In this document: positions 1-8,938 of the stretch, one piece after another | Position numbering within the stretch: position 1 is the first letter of the stretch | Layout: every line of letters starts with the position of its first letter | Source of the DNA: Paenarthrobacter histidinolovorans | Lineage (GTDB): Bacteria; Actinomycetota; Actinomycetes; Actinomycetales; Micrococcaceae | Direction: 5' to 3' | DNA: 64,000 nucleotides | NCBI RefSeq assembly: GCF_014647595.1 | Contig: NZ_BMPM01000005.1 | Span: 293,784 to 357,783 of the forward strand | Made by a program: the position numbers and the translations under genes | The notes under the pieces: generated by a model | Database searches by the model: none | What the model saw: only the letters and a program-made list of their open reading frames with translations | What the model was told of the DNA's origin: nothing

Positions 1-1182
1 CTGGTTGCCTTCGCGCCGAACTTCGAACTGTTCCTGCTGGGCCGGGCCATCCAGGCTCCGCTTGCCGTGTTCCTGCCGCTTGAATTCGCCATCGTCCACC
101 AACGCGACTCCGAGCGCTCAGGCCGGAGCATCGGCAGACTCGTCGCGGCGCTTACCCTCGGCGCCACGATCGGCGGTCTCCTGTCCGGTATTGTCCTGGA
201 CACCGTTGGCAGCCTCCCCCTGACCTTATTGCTCCCTGCAATCTTCATGGCCTTGTGCATCCCGGGCATCGCCGTCTTCGTCAAGGAATCTCCCATCCGC
301 AGCAAGGGCAAGGTGGACTACCTCGGCGCTGTACTTCTGGGCGGTGGCTTAGTAGCGGTTCTTGGCGGCGCGTCAAACCTCGCCACCTGGCCTCCGCTGG
401 CGGTTGGTGCATCAATGCTGGTGGGCGGTGTCCTGCTTGTGGCTTGGGTAATTTCCGCTCGCCGAGTGGAGCACCCACTGGTGGACCTCAACATGCTGCT
501 TCGAGGAGGCATCGGCCTGCCCATCCTGGTTGCTTTCCTGTTCGGTGCGCAGCTGTTTGGAGCCCAGGCACCCATTTCTGTCTATCTCCGTTCGGATCCT
601 GCGACCCTGGGATTCGGCTTCGGTGCCGCTGCGTCCGCTGCGGGGATCCTGCTTAGCATCATGGCGTTGTCGGCCTTCCTTGGAGCAACCTTCGCGGACC
701 GGGTATCCCGCAGTCTGGGCGGCCCCCGAACGGTCGCCTTCGGCGGCTTCCTGGGAGCCGTGGCCTACGTGCTCATGATCCTGGCGCCCGGCACCTTGGT
801 CACTTTCACGGTGTGGTTGGTAGTGGCCGGCCTTGGCACAGGCGTGGTCAGCGGGACCCTCCCCACGCTGGTGGTGCAGCGTGCGGCTTCCGATTCCGTG
901 GGCATCGCTTCCGGTTTGTACAACACGGCCCGCACCGCGGCAGGTGGAGTGGCCGGTGCACTTTTTGCCCTGTTGATGTCAGCCCTTGCCACCCCTGCAG
1001 CATCAGGCACCCGCGTCTCCACGCAAGTGTCCTTCCACGCCGTTTGGTGGATTTGCGCCGGGCTAAGCGTCCTCTTCGCAGTGGCGGTGCTTTTCATCCG
1101 GCAGGCAAAAGCGGTGCCCGAAACGCCCACCCAGGACCGCGGGGATCCCGTGGCCACCGCCGAACTCGAACCAGCCCAGTGA
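1..1182 (+). CDS. MFS transporter, 5'-truncated by the window edge
   Basis: The reading frame is open from base 1 and ends with TGA at 1180-1182, so about 393 C-terminal codons are visible and the true start lies outside the window. Long hydrophobic segments alternate with short charged loops. The profile and the central loop (HPLVDLNML around codon 160) resemble the drug/metabolite H+ antiporter branch of the major facilitator superfamily (DHA2-like). The C-terminal tail is polar. The next gene, an M20 amidohydrolase, starts 48 bp downstream on the same strand, so the two may be co-transcribed and the transporter may move a substrate or product of that hydrolase. The substrate cannot be read from the sequence. 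Confidence 0.85.
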   Translation: MVAFAPNFELFLLGRAIQAPLAVFLPLEFAIVHQRDSERSGRSIGRLVAALTLGATIGGLLSGIVLDTVGSLPLTLLLPAIFMALCIPGIAVFVKESPIRSKGKVDYLGAVLLGGGLVAVLGGASNLATWPPLAVGASMLVGGVLLVAWVISARRVEHPLVDLNMLLRGGIGLPILVAFLFGAQLFGAQAPISVYLRSDPATLGFGFGAAASAAGILLSIMALSAFLGATFADRVSRSLGGPRTVAFGGFLGAVAYVLMILAPGTLVTFTVWLVVAGLGTGVVSGTLPTLVVQRAASDSVGIASGLYNTARTAAGGVAGALFALLMSALATPAASGTRVSTQVSFHAVWWICAGLSVLFAVAVLFIRQAKAVPETPTQDRGDPVATAELEPAQ

Positions 1183-1230
1183 GCTCCAGCAGCCGCTGAA
1201 CCCCACTGACAACCAGAGAAGGAAAAGACC

Positions 1231-2460
1231 ATGACCATATCCATCGACATCACGTCCAAGGAAACCCTGCGTGACGCCGTACGCGAGGCTGCGTCCGCCG
1301 TCGTACCTACCGTCCTGGAACTCAGCCACAAAGTGCACGCGCTGGCAGAGATTTCCTGGGAGGAACACGAGTCTGCGGCGGCCGTGGCCGCTGTCCTGCG
1401 CGACGGCGGCTTCGATGTCACCGAACGCGCTTACGGAATTCCGACGGCGGTCGAGGCAACGTACGGTGCCGGCGAACTGACTGTGGTGATCTGCGCCGAA
1501 TACGACGCCCTGCCTGAAGTAGGGCACGCCTGCGGGCACAACATCATCGCGGCGGCCGGCGTCGGTGCGGCCTTGGCGCTCAAGCCCGTGGCCGATGCTG
1601 CGGGGTTGCGCATCAAAGTCCTCGGAACTCCCGCCGAAGAGCACGGCGGCGGCAAGGTCTCCCTCCTGCAGGCCGGTGCGTGGGAGGACGCCGCCTTTTC
1701 GCTGATGGTGCATGGCATGACCGGGACGGAACGCAGCGCCAAGGCATTCAGCATGGCCGCTGTGGAACGGTTCGAAGTGAACTACAAAGGCAGCGAGGCC
1801 CACGCTGCTGGAGCCCCGGACAAAGCCATCAACGCCGGTGCCGCTGCAAGCCTGGCGTTGATGAACCTGGCCGTCCTGCGTCAGCACCTTCCCGAAAATG
1901 CGAACACAAACGCCTTCATATCCCACGGAGGCGGGGCTACCAACGTCATTGCCGGAGACTCAACGGTCCAGGTGGAAGTGCGCGCAGGGGATGTTGACGT
2001 GTGGCGGGATCTCAAACGCCGGGTCCTTGCTTGCTTTGAAGGCGCGGCGATCGCCACGGGATGCACCTGGACCCACCGGCAGACCGAGCATCCCTACGCC
2101 CCGATCGACACGCACGGCGGACTGGGTGATCTGTGGGACGCCAACATGGAAGGCATTGGACGACCGGTGGACCACACTCCGGTCTTCGGCGGCGGTTCCT
2201 CGGACATGGGCAACGTGTCGCAGGTGCTTCCTTCCGTTCACGGCATGGTGGTGGTCCGCAACAGCACCGCCGTCCCGCACCACCCGGATTTCACAGCCGA
2301 TGCCATCACCCCTGAAGCCGACGACGCCGTGGTGGATGGCGCCATGGTTATTGCCTTGACGGTGTTGGACGCCGCATTGGATCCGCAGCTCCGCGCTGAA
2401 TTGCTGGAACTGCAGGCCGCACGCGAGCCGGGGGCCACGACCGTAACTTTGCAGGCATAA
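1231..2460 (+). CDS. M20-family amidohydrolase / metallopeptidase
   Basis: This 409-residue protein has the layout of the M20 (PepV/AbgB/amidohydrolase) di-metal family. Near residue 90 the motif CAEYDALPEVGHACGHN carries the metal-binding Asp and His-containing segments. GTPAEEHGGGK near residue 130 carries the Glu-Glu pair (catalytic base and metal ligand). The middle part forms the dimerisation/lid domain. The closest family resemblance is to p-aminobenzoyl-glutamate hydrolase-like amidohydrolases, which cleave N-acyl or peptide-like amide bonds in the cytoplasm. An AGAAGGAAAAG ribosome binding site precedes the ATG. It follows the transporter by 48 bp, and a strong hairpin lies just after its stop. 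The exact substrate is unknown. Confidence 0.85.
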   Translation: MTISIDITSKETLRDAVREAASAVVPTVLELSHKVHALAEISWEEHESAAAVAAVLRDGGFDVTERAYGIPTAVEATYGAGELTVVICAEYDALPEVGHACGHNIIAAAGVGAALALKPVADAAGLRIKVLGTPAEEHGGGKVSLLQAGAWEDAAFSLMVHGMTGTERSAKAFSMAAVERFEVNYKGSEAHAAGAPDKAINAGAAASLALMNLAVLRQHLPENANTNAFISHGGGATNVIAGDSTVQVEVRAGDVDVWRDLKRRVLACFEGAAIATGCTWTHRQTEHPYAPIDTHGGLGDLWDANMEGIGRPVDHTPVFGGGSSDMGNVSQVLPSVHGMVVVRNSTAVPHHPDFTADAITPEADDAVVDGAMVIALTVLDAALDPQLRAELLELQAAREPGATTVTLQA

Positions 2461-2469
2461 GAGTCTGTA

Positions 2470-2504
2470 GCGCCCGCGGCACCGTACGGCGGTGCCGCGG
2501 GCGC
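2470..2504 (+). terminator. Strong hairpin after the amidohydrolase gene
   Basis: A 15-bp perfect GC-rich inverted repeat (2470-2484 with 2490-2504) encloses a 5-nt loop and begins 10 bp after the stop codon. There is no clear T-run, so it may act as a stem-only terminator, as is common in high-GC actinobacteria. Confidence 0.65.
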
Positions 2505-2622
2505 GCTTCTCAGCAGTTCTGAGCGCCCTTCAGCGCAGATAACCAATACTGTGCCCCGCGATTGTCCACATAGCTCCAAAAAGCCATTGCCCTGCCCACC
2601 CCGCGATGGTTCGATGGGACTC

Positions 2623-3777
2623 ATGGCTACCGCAGAAAGTTATGTCCTGGCGATCGGGACCAAGAAAGGCCTGTGGCTGGCGACCAGCCCGGACCGAAAA
2701 GAATGGTCCCTCTCCGGTCCGCACTTCCTGATGAGCGAGATACCCAGCATCGGGATAGACACGCGGGACGGCAAAACACGGATCATGGTGGGTGTCCGGT
2801 CAGAGCACTGGGGTCCCACCGTGGCACATTCAGACGACCTCGGCGCCACCTGGACCGAGCCCGAGCAAGGCGCCATCAAATTCCCGGACGGCACTGACGC
2901 CGCTTTGGAACGGGTCTGGCAGATCTACCCCGACGCCGACTCCCGACCGGGCGTGGTGTGGGCCGGTTGCGAGCCAATTTCCGTGTGGAAATCCACCGAC
3001 GGCGGCGAGCACTTCGAGCTGAACCGCGGACTATGGGACCACCCCCACCGCAGCGAATGGGGTGCGGGCTACGGCGGCGCGGCGGCACACTCGATCGTGG
3101 TGGATCCATCCGGCGAGAAGGTCCACATCGCCATGAGTACGGGCGGCGTCTACAGGTCCCTCGACGGCGGAGCCTCCTGGGAGCCCCGGAACAAGGGCAT
3201 TTCGGCGTACTTCATGCCCGACCCCAATCCCGAGTTCGGCCAGTGCGTCCACAAGATCGCGGCCGATGCTGCCGTCGAAGGCCGGCTGTACGCGCAGAAT
3301 CATCACGGCGTGTACCGGACGGACGACAACGGCGAGAACTGGGACTCCATCGCAGAAGGGCTGCCCGCCGACTTCGGCTTTGTCATGCTCACACATCCGC
3401 GCCGGGAAGGCACGGCCTGGGTCATTCCGTTGAAGGCAGACGGCGAACGTATTCCACCAGGCAGCAAACTCAGCGTCCACCGCACAAGTGACGCGGGCAA
3501 AACGTGGAAAGAACTCCACACAGGCCTGCCGGATCACGAATACAACGCGGTGCTCCGCGATGCGGCCTCCGTCGATACCGCCGAGCCCGTTGGCGTGTAC
3601 TTCGGAACCCGCGGTGGTTCCGTCTATGCCAGCGCCGACGAGGGCGAGACCTTCAACGAAGTGGTCTCGCACCTGCCGGACGTGCTCTGCGTTCGTGCGG
3701 CGGTCGTTGTTGGAAGCGACGCCGGAGCAGCGGCCGCCGTCGAACAATCGGCAGTCAGCGCTCCGGTACCTGGTTAG
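2623..3777 (+). CDS. BNR/sialidase-fold repeat protein (WD40/YVTN/BNR-like)
   Basis: About 384 residues, built from repeated Asp-box/BNR-type units (S-x-D-x-G-x-T-W forms such as SDDLGATW, SLDGGASW, TDDNGENW, TSDAGKTW). This predicts a beta-propeller related to sialidases and photosystem assembly factor Ycf48. No signal peptide is visible, so it is probably cytoplasmic. The frame is open further upstream, with a GTG at 2551, but the conserved-looking part begins MATAESYVLAIGTKKG, so the ATG at 2623 is chosen; 2614 is also possible. A MoaD/ThiS-like gene starts 7 bp after its stop, which implies translational coupling. The function is not established; the fold alone does not prove glycosidase activity. 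Confidence 0.75.
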   Translation: MATAESYVLAIGTKKGLWLATSPDRKEWSLSGPHFLMSEIPSIGIDTRDGKTRIMVGVRSEHWGPTVAHSDDLGATWTEPEQGAIKFPDGTDAALERVWQIYPDADSRPGVVWAGCEPISVWKSTDGGEHFELNRGLWDHPHRSEWGAGYGGAAAHSIVVDPSGEKVHIAMSTGGVYRSLDGGASWEPRNKGISAYFMPDPNPEFGQCVHKIAADAAVEGRLYAQNHHGVYRTDDNGENWDSIAEGLPADFGFVMLTHPRREGTAWVIPLKADGERIPPGSKLSVHRTSDAGKTWKELHTGLPDHEYNAVLRDAASVDTAEPVGVYFGTRGGSVYASADEGETFNEVVSHLPDVLCVRAAVVVGSDAGAAAAVEQSAVSAPVPG

Positions 3778-3784
3778 GTCCGTT

Positions 3785-4072
3785 GTGGCTGACTTTACGG
3801 TCCTGTTGCCTGGTGTCCTGCAGCCGCTCGTCGGCGGACAGTCCTATCTGACTGCGTCCGCCGACGGTGCTGTGACCGTTAGACAGTTGTTGGACTCGGT
3901 GACCGGAGATTATCCGGTCCTGGCCAGGCGTTTGCGTGATGAAACCGGGGCGCTGCGCCGTTTCGTGAATATTTACGTTAACGGTGACGAGGTCCGGCGT
4001 TTGAATGGTCTTGATACGGAAGTTGCGGCGGGCCAGGAGGTCTTGATTGTCCAGTCCGTGGCCGGCGGTTGA
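3785..4072 (+). CDS. MoaD/ThiS-family ubiquitin-like protein ending in Gly-Gly
   Basis: This 95-residue protein starts at a GTG 7 bp after the BNR protein. It has the beta-grasp pattern of MoaD/ThiS proteins: a hydrophobic first strand (VADFTVLLPGVLQPL), a central RRFVNIYVNGDEVR segment, and a C-terminus EVLIVQSVAGG. The exposed C-terminal Gly-Gly is the feature activated by adenylation in MoaD, ThiS and SAMP proteins. No moaE, thiG or E1-like gene is adjacent, so it may be a sulphur carrier using a distant activator or a small modifier working with the BNR protein. The frame extends upstream into the preceding gene, but that part is out-of-frame shadow. Confidence 0.8.
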   Translation: MADFTVLLPGVLQPLVGGQSYLTASADGAVTVRQLLDSVTGDYPVLARRLRDETGALRRFVNIYVNGDEVRRLNGLDTEVAAGQEVLIVQSVAGG

Positions 4073-4112
4073 GGGGCGATGGGAGTCCAGCCTGGTCTCC
4101 AGGAGAGACGGT

Positions 4113-4349
4113 TCAGGCGACGCGCCAAACACTGCATTCGTCGGTATTGATGGCTTTCCTCATCCCGGAGGCGTGATCCATGATCCAGACGACGCCGATT
4201 CCCGGGGCCGTTTCCTGGACGCGTCCACGACGTATGACCACGTCGTCGTAAGCGGGCCCAACCGACAGGCGGGCCTCGATCTCGTCTCCGCGGTGGAGCT
4301 GGCTGATCGCGCGTATACGTGTTGTGTGAGTGGTTACTTCCTTCAGCAT
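4113..4349 (-). CDS. Small protein of unknown function
   Basis: Reads leftward as 78 residues beginning MLKEVTTHTTRIRAISQL. A very good ribosome binding site (CAGGAGGACACC before ATG) supports a real gene despite its size. The composition is soluble and mixed alpha/beta, with a conserved-looking VVWIMDHASGMRKAI segment. No signal peptide, membrane segment or recognisable domain is seen. It converges on the MoaD-like gene with a 40-bp gap. The 274 bp between its start and the secreted protease gene must hold both divergent promoters. Confidence 0.6.
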   Translation of the reverse strand: MLKEVTTHTTRIRAISQLHRGDEIEARLSVGPAYDDVVIRRGRVQETAPGIGVVWIMDHASGMRKAINTDECSVWRVA

Positions 4350-4623
4350 GGTGTCCTCCTGGCTGGAGCTGGTGCCTGCACTTGCCGGCTATTCCAGTGT
4401 GGCGGGGCAATGTTGCCACGGTATTTCGGCGTGGTTAGGGCCCGGTAAGCATTCCGGGATGGTTGCGTTTCCGTGGATGGGCGCGGGCCGCCGCGACGGG
4501 TGGCGACAAGACGCGCCCGCCTGAAGTCCGGCGCCTCCGCTGGCCAGTGCCGACGCGGTTGTAGCCTGATCTCGGTTACTGAGATGTACAGCGACCACAG
4601 GCTCCGTCCTCCCGGGAGAACCA

Positions 4624-7362
4624 ATGGGTGTTTTACGGCGATCGCTCGCGCTGTCCACAGGCTTGGTGGTATTTACCGCCGGCCTGTTTTTTGTCCAGGC
4701 CCCTGCCACGGCAGTACCTCTTCCCGGGCCTGATAATCCGAACGTCCAATTCGTTGAGGGCACGCCGCACTCGGAGCATGTTTTCGAGGCGCCGCTCCCG
4801 GAAACCACCCAACCCACCAAGGGCAAGGCCGACGTCGAGTCCCTGCTCCGTGACGGGGCTGCCGCAGCCGGCCCGGGCGGCACCATCAACGTCCGGCTGG
4901 TCACTGCGAAACTGGCGGACAACACCAACCCGGTTTCCATGACGGACGCTGAAAAAGCGGTGGTGTCCACCAGCAACTACTGGAAAGCCATGACGGCCGA
5001 CAAGCTGTCCATGACGGTGGCCAGCAAAGTTGCCGGGCATCAGTCCAAAGCCCGTTCCACGGACAGTTACAGCACCATCATCTCCACCATCACCGGCGAG
5101 CTGAACTGGACAGCGAGCCCGTACACGGCATTGGTCATCTTCATTCCCACGTCCACGTTGTCCGGCAACGCCCTGGGCGCCGGGTACAGCAGCGGCAGCT
5201 ACAGCGGTCGCGTGCTCCTGCCGCAGATCAGCAGCTTCACCAACAACGTGATGAGCCACGAGTTCGGGCACGTCATTGGCCTGATGCACGCAGACGCGCT
5301 GCAGTGCGGCAGCGGAGTGTCCGACGTTGGGGTCAACAGCAACGGCCAGTTCACCGATCCGTCCTGCTACATCCGCGAGTACGGCGACACCACCGACATC
5401 ATGGGTGCTGCCCAGTACGCATTGCCGGTTGTCAGTTCCACGTTCTGGGACTACGCGGGTCTTGGCCGCGGGGATGAGATCCGGGACGTGGGCATCGCAA
5501 CGGGTTCCAAGAGCTACACACTCAAGCCGTGGGGCGGCACCGAAGCCCAGCGTGCCATCAAATTTACCGATCCCGTCAGCAAAGAGGTCTATTACGTGGA
5601 GCTGCGGGAACCTGCCGGCTATGACAATTACCTGGGAACAGCCGGTAAACCCGGAAACATGGGCGTAAAGGTCGTCCAGCGCGGTGGGGCCACCATCGCT
5701 TCTTCGCTGATCCTGATGCCCTCCACCAAGCCCTTCTCCGACCCTTGGTACGCCAGCAACCACGCCTGGCAGGCCGGCAGCACGTTCACCACGTACACCG
5801 GTACGCAGGTGACCATGAATTCGGTATCTTCGACGTCGGCCACCATCACCATCACGGCTGACCCGCGGCTCACCGCCAAGATCCGCTTCTCGACGGGCGA
5901 TTTCGACGGCGACGGTCTGGCCGATGTCTTCTCCCGCGAGCCCGACGGCTCCTTGATGCTGTACTCCGGGTTGCCGGGCAACAGGCTCGACAATCCGCGC
6001 CAGGTGGGCTCCGGATGGAACATTTTCGATGCCATGACCGGCCTGGCGGATTTCGACGGAGACGGTCGAAGTGACATCCTGACCCGCACCAGCGACGGTG
6101 TCCTCTGGCTGTACCCGGGCGACGGAAACGGCGGTTTCCTCGCCAAACGGCAGATCGGTTCCGGTTGGCAGGGCTTCACGAACCTCATTGGTGTGGGCGA
6201 TTTCGACGGCGACGCCCGCCTCGACGTCATGGCGACCAAGCCGGACGGCAGCCTGTGGCTTTACCCAAGCGATGGCCAGGGTGGTTTCCGTACGTGGTCG
6301 CAGATTGGCTCGGGCTGGAACGGTTTCACCAGCATCACATCTGATGGCTCCTTTGGTGGCGCCGGGGCCGGGCTGCTGGCGCGGACAAGCGACGGCACCC
6401 TCTATCTTTATCCCGGCAACGGCTGGGGTGGCTTCGTGCCGCGCGTTGCTATCGGCAGCGGTTGGAACGCCCTGGGCGACATCGTGAGCGGTCAGGACTT
6501 CACGGGTGACAAGAAATCGGACGTCCTGACGGTGACGTCCGCGGGATCCATGCGCCTCTACCCGGGCAGCGGCTCCGGTTTTGCCGAACGCTTGGTCATT
6601 GGCGCCGGTTGGAACCAGTTCAGCCAGGTCTGGGAGGCAGGAGATTTCGACGGCGATGCTGTCGCGGACATCCTGGCGCGCGGTACTGACGGCGCGTTGT
6701 GGCTTTATCCGGGGAACGGTTCGGGCGGCTTCCTGCCCCGCGTTCAGGTGGGGTCGGGGTGGAATGCCTTCAACACTGTTGTGAGCGCCGGAGATTTCGA
6801 CGGCGATGGCCACCCGGACTTGGTGGCACGGACAGCTGACGGCGTGCTCTGGTTGTATCCAACAGATGGCCGGGGCCAGTTCCTGCCCCGCAAGCAGATC
6901 GGCGTGGGCTGGCAGGGTTTCACTGAGCTGCTGGCTCCAGGCGATTTTTCGGGTGACGGCAAAGCGGATCTTGTGGCACGGGCCGCCAACGGCAGTTTGT
7001 GGCTCTACCCAGGCAATGGCGTGGGCGGTTTTCTTCCGTGGAAGCAGATCGGCACGGGGTGGGACATTTTTGATTCAGTAGTGCAGGGCGGGGACTTCAA
7101 TGGCGATGGCCGGGAGGACATCATGGCCCGGGGAACTGACGGGGCCCTCTGGCTTTACCCCGGCAATGGCAGTGGCGGATTCCTGGCGCGGGTCGCCCTG
7201 GGCGCCGGCTGGAACACCTTCAGCTCGTTCGCTGCGCTCGGGACGGGATTCACTGGAACGGGCAACCCGTCCGTGGTGGGGGTTGCCGGAAACGGCGCGC
7301 TCTTCCTGTACACCGGAACCGGTCAGGGGAGTTTCCAGTCTGTGGTGCTGGATCCCCGGTAG
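4624..7362 (+). CDS. Secreted metzincin-like metalloprotease with C-terminal FG-GAP/VCBS repeats
   Basis: A 912-residue exported protein. Residues 1-32 form a Sec signal peptide (basic MGVLRRSL, hydrophobic core, cleavage near ATAV). The catalytic domain, about 75-400, carries the zinc motif HEFGHVIGLMH at 212-222 (HExxHxxGxxH) and a downstream Met-turn-like DIMG at about 259, so it is a zincin of the gluzincin/metzincin type. From residue 420 to the end there are ten tandem units of about 49 residues with GDFDGDG-x-x-D calcium-loop motifs followed by DG-x-LWLYPG, i.e. FG-GAP/VCBS-like beta-propeller blades. It probably degrades extracellular protein, with the propeller used for substrate or surface binding. 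It is monocistronic and ends at a strong bidirectional terminator. Confidence 0.9.
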   Translation: MGVLRRSLALSTGLVVFTAGLFFVQAPATAVPLPGPDNPNVQFVEGTPHSEHVFEAPLPETTQPTKGKADVESLLRDGAAAAGPGGTINVRLVTAKLADNTNPVSMTDAEKAVVSTSNYWKAMTADKLSMTVASKVAGHQSKARSTDSYSTIISTITGELNWTASPYTALVIFIPTSTLSGNALGAGYSSGSYSGRVLLPQISSFTNNVMSHEFGHVIGLMHADALQCGSGVSDVGVNSNGQFTDPSCYIREYGDTTDIMGAAQYALPVVSSTFWDYAGLGRGDEIRDVGIATGSKSYTLKPWGGTEAQRAIKFTDPVSKEVYYVELREPAGYDNYLGTAGKPGNMGVKVVQRGGATIASSLILMPSTKPFSDPWYASNHAWQAGSTFTTYTGTQVTMNSVSSTSATITITADPRLTAKIRFSTGDFDGDGLADVFSREPDGSLMLYSGLPGNRLDNPRQVGSGWNIFDAMTGLADFDGDGRSDILTRTSDGVLWLYPGDGNGGFLAKRQIGSGWQGFTNLIGVGDFDGDARLDVMATKPDGSLWLYPSDGQGGFRTWSQIGSGWNGFTSITSDGSFGGAGAGLLARTSDGTLYLYPGNGWGGFVPRVAIGSGWNALGDIVSGQDFTGDKKSDVLTVTSAGSMRLYPGSGSGFAERLVIGAGWNQFSQVWEAGDFDGDAVADILARGTDGALWLYPGNGSGGFLPRVQVGSGWNAFNTVVSAGDFDGDGHPDLVARTADGVLWLYPTDGRGQFLPRKQIGVGWQGFTELLAPGDFSGDGKADLVARAANGSLWLYPGNGVGGFLPWKQIGTGWDIFDSVVQGGDFNGDGREDIMARGTDGALWLYPGNGSGGFLARVALGAGWNTFSSFAALGTGFTGTGNPSVVGVAGNGALFLYTGTGQGSFQSVVLDPR

Positions 7363-7370
7363 GTTAAAAA

Positions 7371-7402
7371 GTGACGCTCCAGCCCTCAGGCTGGAGCGTC
7401 AC
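7371..7402. terminator. Bidirectional intrinsic terminator
   Basis: A 14-bp perfect stem (7371-7384 with 7389-7402) has a 4-nt loop and is preceded by AAAAA at 7366-7370. On the minus strand the stem is followed by TTTTT, which makes it a classic Rho-independent terminator for the leftward transporter gene. It also separates that gene from the convergent protease gene. Confidence 0.85.
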
Positions 7403-7414
7403 GAAGGCGACGTG

Positions 7415-8734
7415 CTAGCGCAGGCCGAGTTCCGCCGTCGGGACCTTTGCTGATTCACGGGCCGTGGAGGCCGAGATGATGGCGATGAGGCAGACGATGG
7501 CCGTGAAGATGGACACCGGGACCCATCCACCGGGCTTGGTTCCGCCGATTGCGGTCACGATGGTCGGGGCGAAACCTGCTGCGAGGAAGCCGAGCTGAGT
7601 ACCGATGGCCAGGCCCGAGAAGCGGACCTTGGTGCTGAACATTTCACCGTAGAACGACGGCCAGACGGCGTTTGCGGCGGCGTAACCGAGGGAGAAGTAC
7701 ACGACGGCGGCGAGGAACATCAGCGGGGTGGAGCCGGATTCGAAGCTCAGGAAGAAGAACGGTGTCATGATGGCGCTGGCCACGGCTCCGTAGATGAAGA
7801 CGGGCTTCCGGCCGATCTTGTCGGCCAGTGTGCCGAAGAGCGGCTGGGTTCCCAAAGCCACAAGGTTTGCCACAACCACCAACCACAGCGTGATGGTGCT
7901 GTTCACGTGGGCAACGTCCTGGGCGTACTTGATGGCCAAGGTGCCGAAAACGGTGCTGACTGCGGCGATGAACGCGCAGCAGATCACGCGGAGGACGTCC
8001 TGCCAGTGGTGCTTGAGGAGGTCGGCGATGGGGAGCTTGGCAATCTGGTTGTTCTTCTGTGCCTCAGCGAATGCGGGAGGCTCGTGCAGGGTGCGGCGGA
8101 TGAAGAAGGCAACCAGTACCACAACTGCGCTGAGCCAGAACGGAATACGCCAGCCGATGCCGTACTTGATGTCGTCCGGCAAAGCCACCACAGGAATGAA
8201 GACGAGTGCTGCCAAGATCTGGCCGCCCTGTGTTCCGGTGAGGGTCCACGAGGTGAAGAAGGAGCGGCGGTTGTCCGGAGCGTGCTCCAGGGTCATGGAC
8301 GAGGCGCCGGCCTGCTCACCTGCAGCGGACAATCCCTGGCACAGGCGGGCAAGAACCAGCAGGATCGGTGCGCCCCAGCCGATGGTCTTGAAGTCCGGGA
8401 GGCAGCCGATCACAAAGGTTGATGCGCCCATGAGCACCAGGGTGAACATGAGGACCTTTTGCCGGCCGATCCGGTCACCGAAGTGGCCCAGGAATGCCGC
8501 CCCGATGGGCCGGGCAAGGTACGCAAAGCCGAACGTGGCAAAGGACATCACGGCCGCGTTGGTGTCTGCATCCGGGAAGAAGACGTGGGGGAAGATCAGG
8601 GCCGCGGCGGAGCCGAAGATGAAGAAGTCGTAGTACTCGACGGCGCTGCCCAGGAAGCTGGCGAGGGCTGCTTTCTTGGGTGTCCCTTTGGTTTCGGTGA
8701 TGCCTGGCGTCGCTGACGGCATTGTTTGGCTCAT
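7415..8734 (-). CDS. MHS-family MFS transporter, probably quinate/shikimate uptake
   Basis: A 439-residue 12-TM transporter of the metabolite:H+ symporter group (ShiA/ProP/QsuA-like). It shows KKAALASFLGSAVEYYDFFIFG at the start and the MFS loop GHFGDRIGRQKVL between TM2 and TM3. The ATG at 8734 is chosen over an upstream in-frame ATG because AGAAGGA sits 8 nt before it. It is divergent from an IclR regulator, and the quinate/shikimate genes lie just beyond that. Uptake of shikimate, quinate or protocatechuate is therefore inferred from context, not from a diagnostic residue. Expression is probably controlled through the shared 204-bp intergenic region, which holds inverted GTGAGAGC sites. 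Confidence 0.8.
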   Translation of the reverse strand: MSQTMPSATPGITETKGTPKKAALASFLGSAVEYYDFFIFGSAAALIFPHVFFPDADTNAAVMSFATFGFAYLARPIGAAFLGHFGDRIGRQKVLMFTLVLMGASTFVIGCLPDFKTIGWGAPILLVLARLCQGLSAAGEQAGASSMTLEHAPDNRRSFFTSWTLTGTQGGQILAALVFIPVVALPDDIKYGIGWRIPFWLSAVVVLVAFFIRRTLHEPPAFAEAQKNNQIAKLPIADLLKHHWQDVLRVICCAFIAAVSTVFGTLAIKYAQDVAHVNSTITLWLVVVANLVALGTQPLFGTLADKIGRKPVFIYGAVASAIMTPFFFLSFESGSTPLMFLAAVVYFSLGYAAANAVWPSFYGEMFSTKVRFSGLAIGTQLGFLAAGFAPTIVTAIGGTKPGGWVPVSIFTAIVCLIAIISASTARESAKVPTAELGLR

Positions 8735-8830
8735 TGGGTGTTCCTTCTGTGACGACGATGTCGCGGATAGAGCTTGGCGGGAGACCCAAGCGAGGTGCGG
8801 CTGGTCAATCCCTGAGTAAGTAACCACATG

Positions 8831-8930
8831 GTGAGAGCTACTTGCGTAATACAGCAATGATGACTGTGAGTGCGGTCACTTGTCAAGAGGTGTCACCACC
8901 ATCTAGAAATAGCTCTCACTATGTGAGAGC
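8831..8930. promoter_or_regulatory. Candidate IclR operators between divergent transporter and regulator
   Basis: A perfect inverted repeat GCTCTCAC-TAT-GTGAGAGC spans 8912-8930, 8 bp before the regulator start codon. The same half-site GTGAGAGC recurs at 8831-8838, close to the transporter side. Paired sites of this kind between an IclR regulator and a divergent target gene suggest autoregulation plus control of the transporter. Confidence 0.6.
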
Positions 8931-8938
8931 ATCGAGCT

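Noticed and set aside
3488..3784. Longer N-terminus for the MoaD-like protein
   Set aside because: This part lies out of frame inside the BNR-protein gene; the GTG at 3785 directly after its stop fits the family.
4633..6813. Very long minus-strand open frame (726 codons) opposite the secreted protease
   Set aside because: It mirrors the repeat-rich coding sequence of the plus-strand gene, has no ribosome binding site or domain, and arises from high-GC codon bias.
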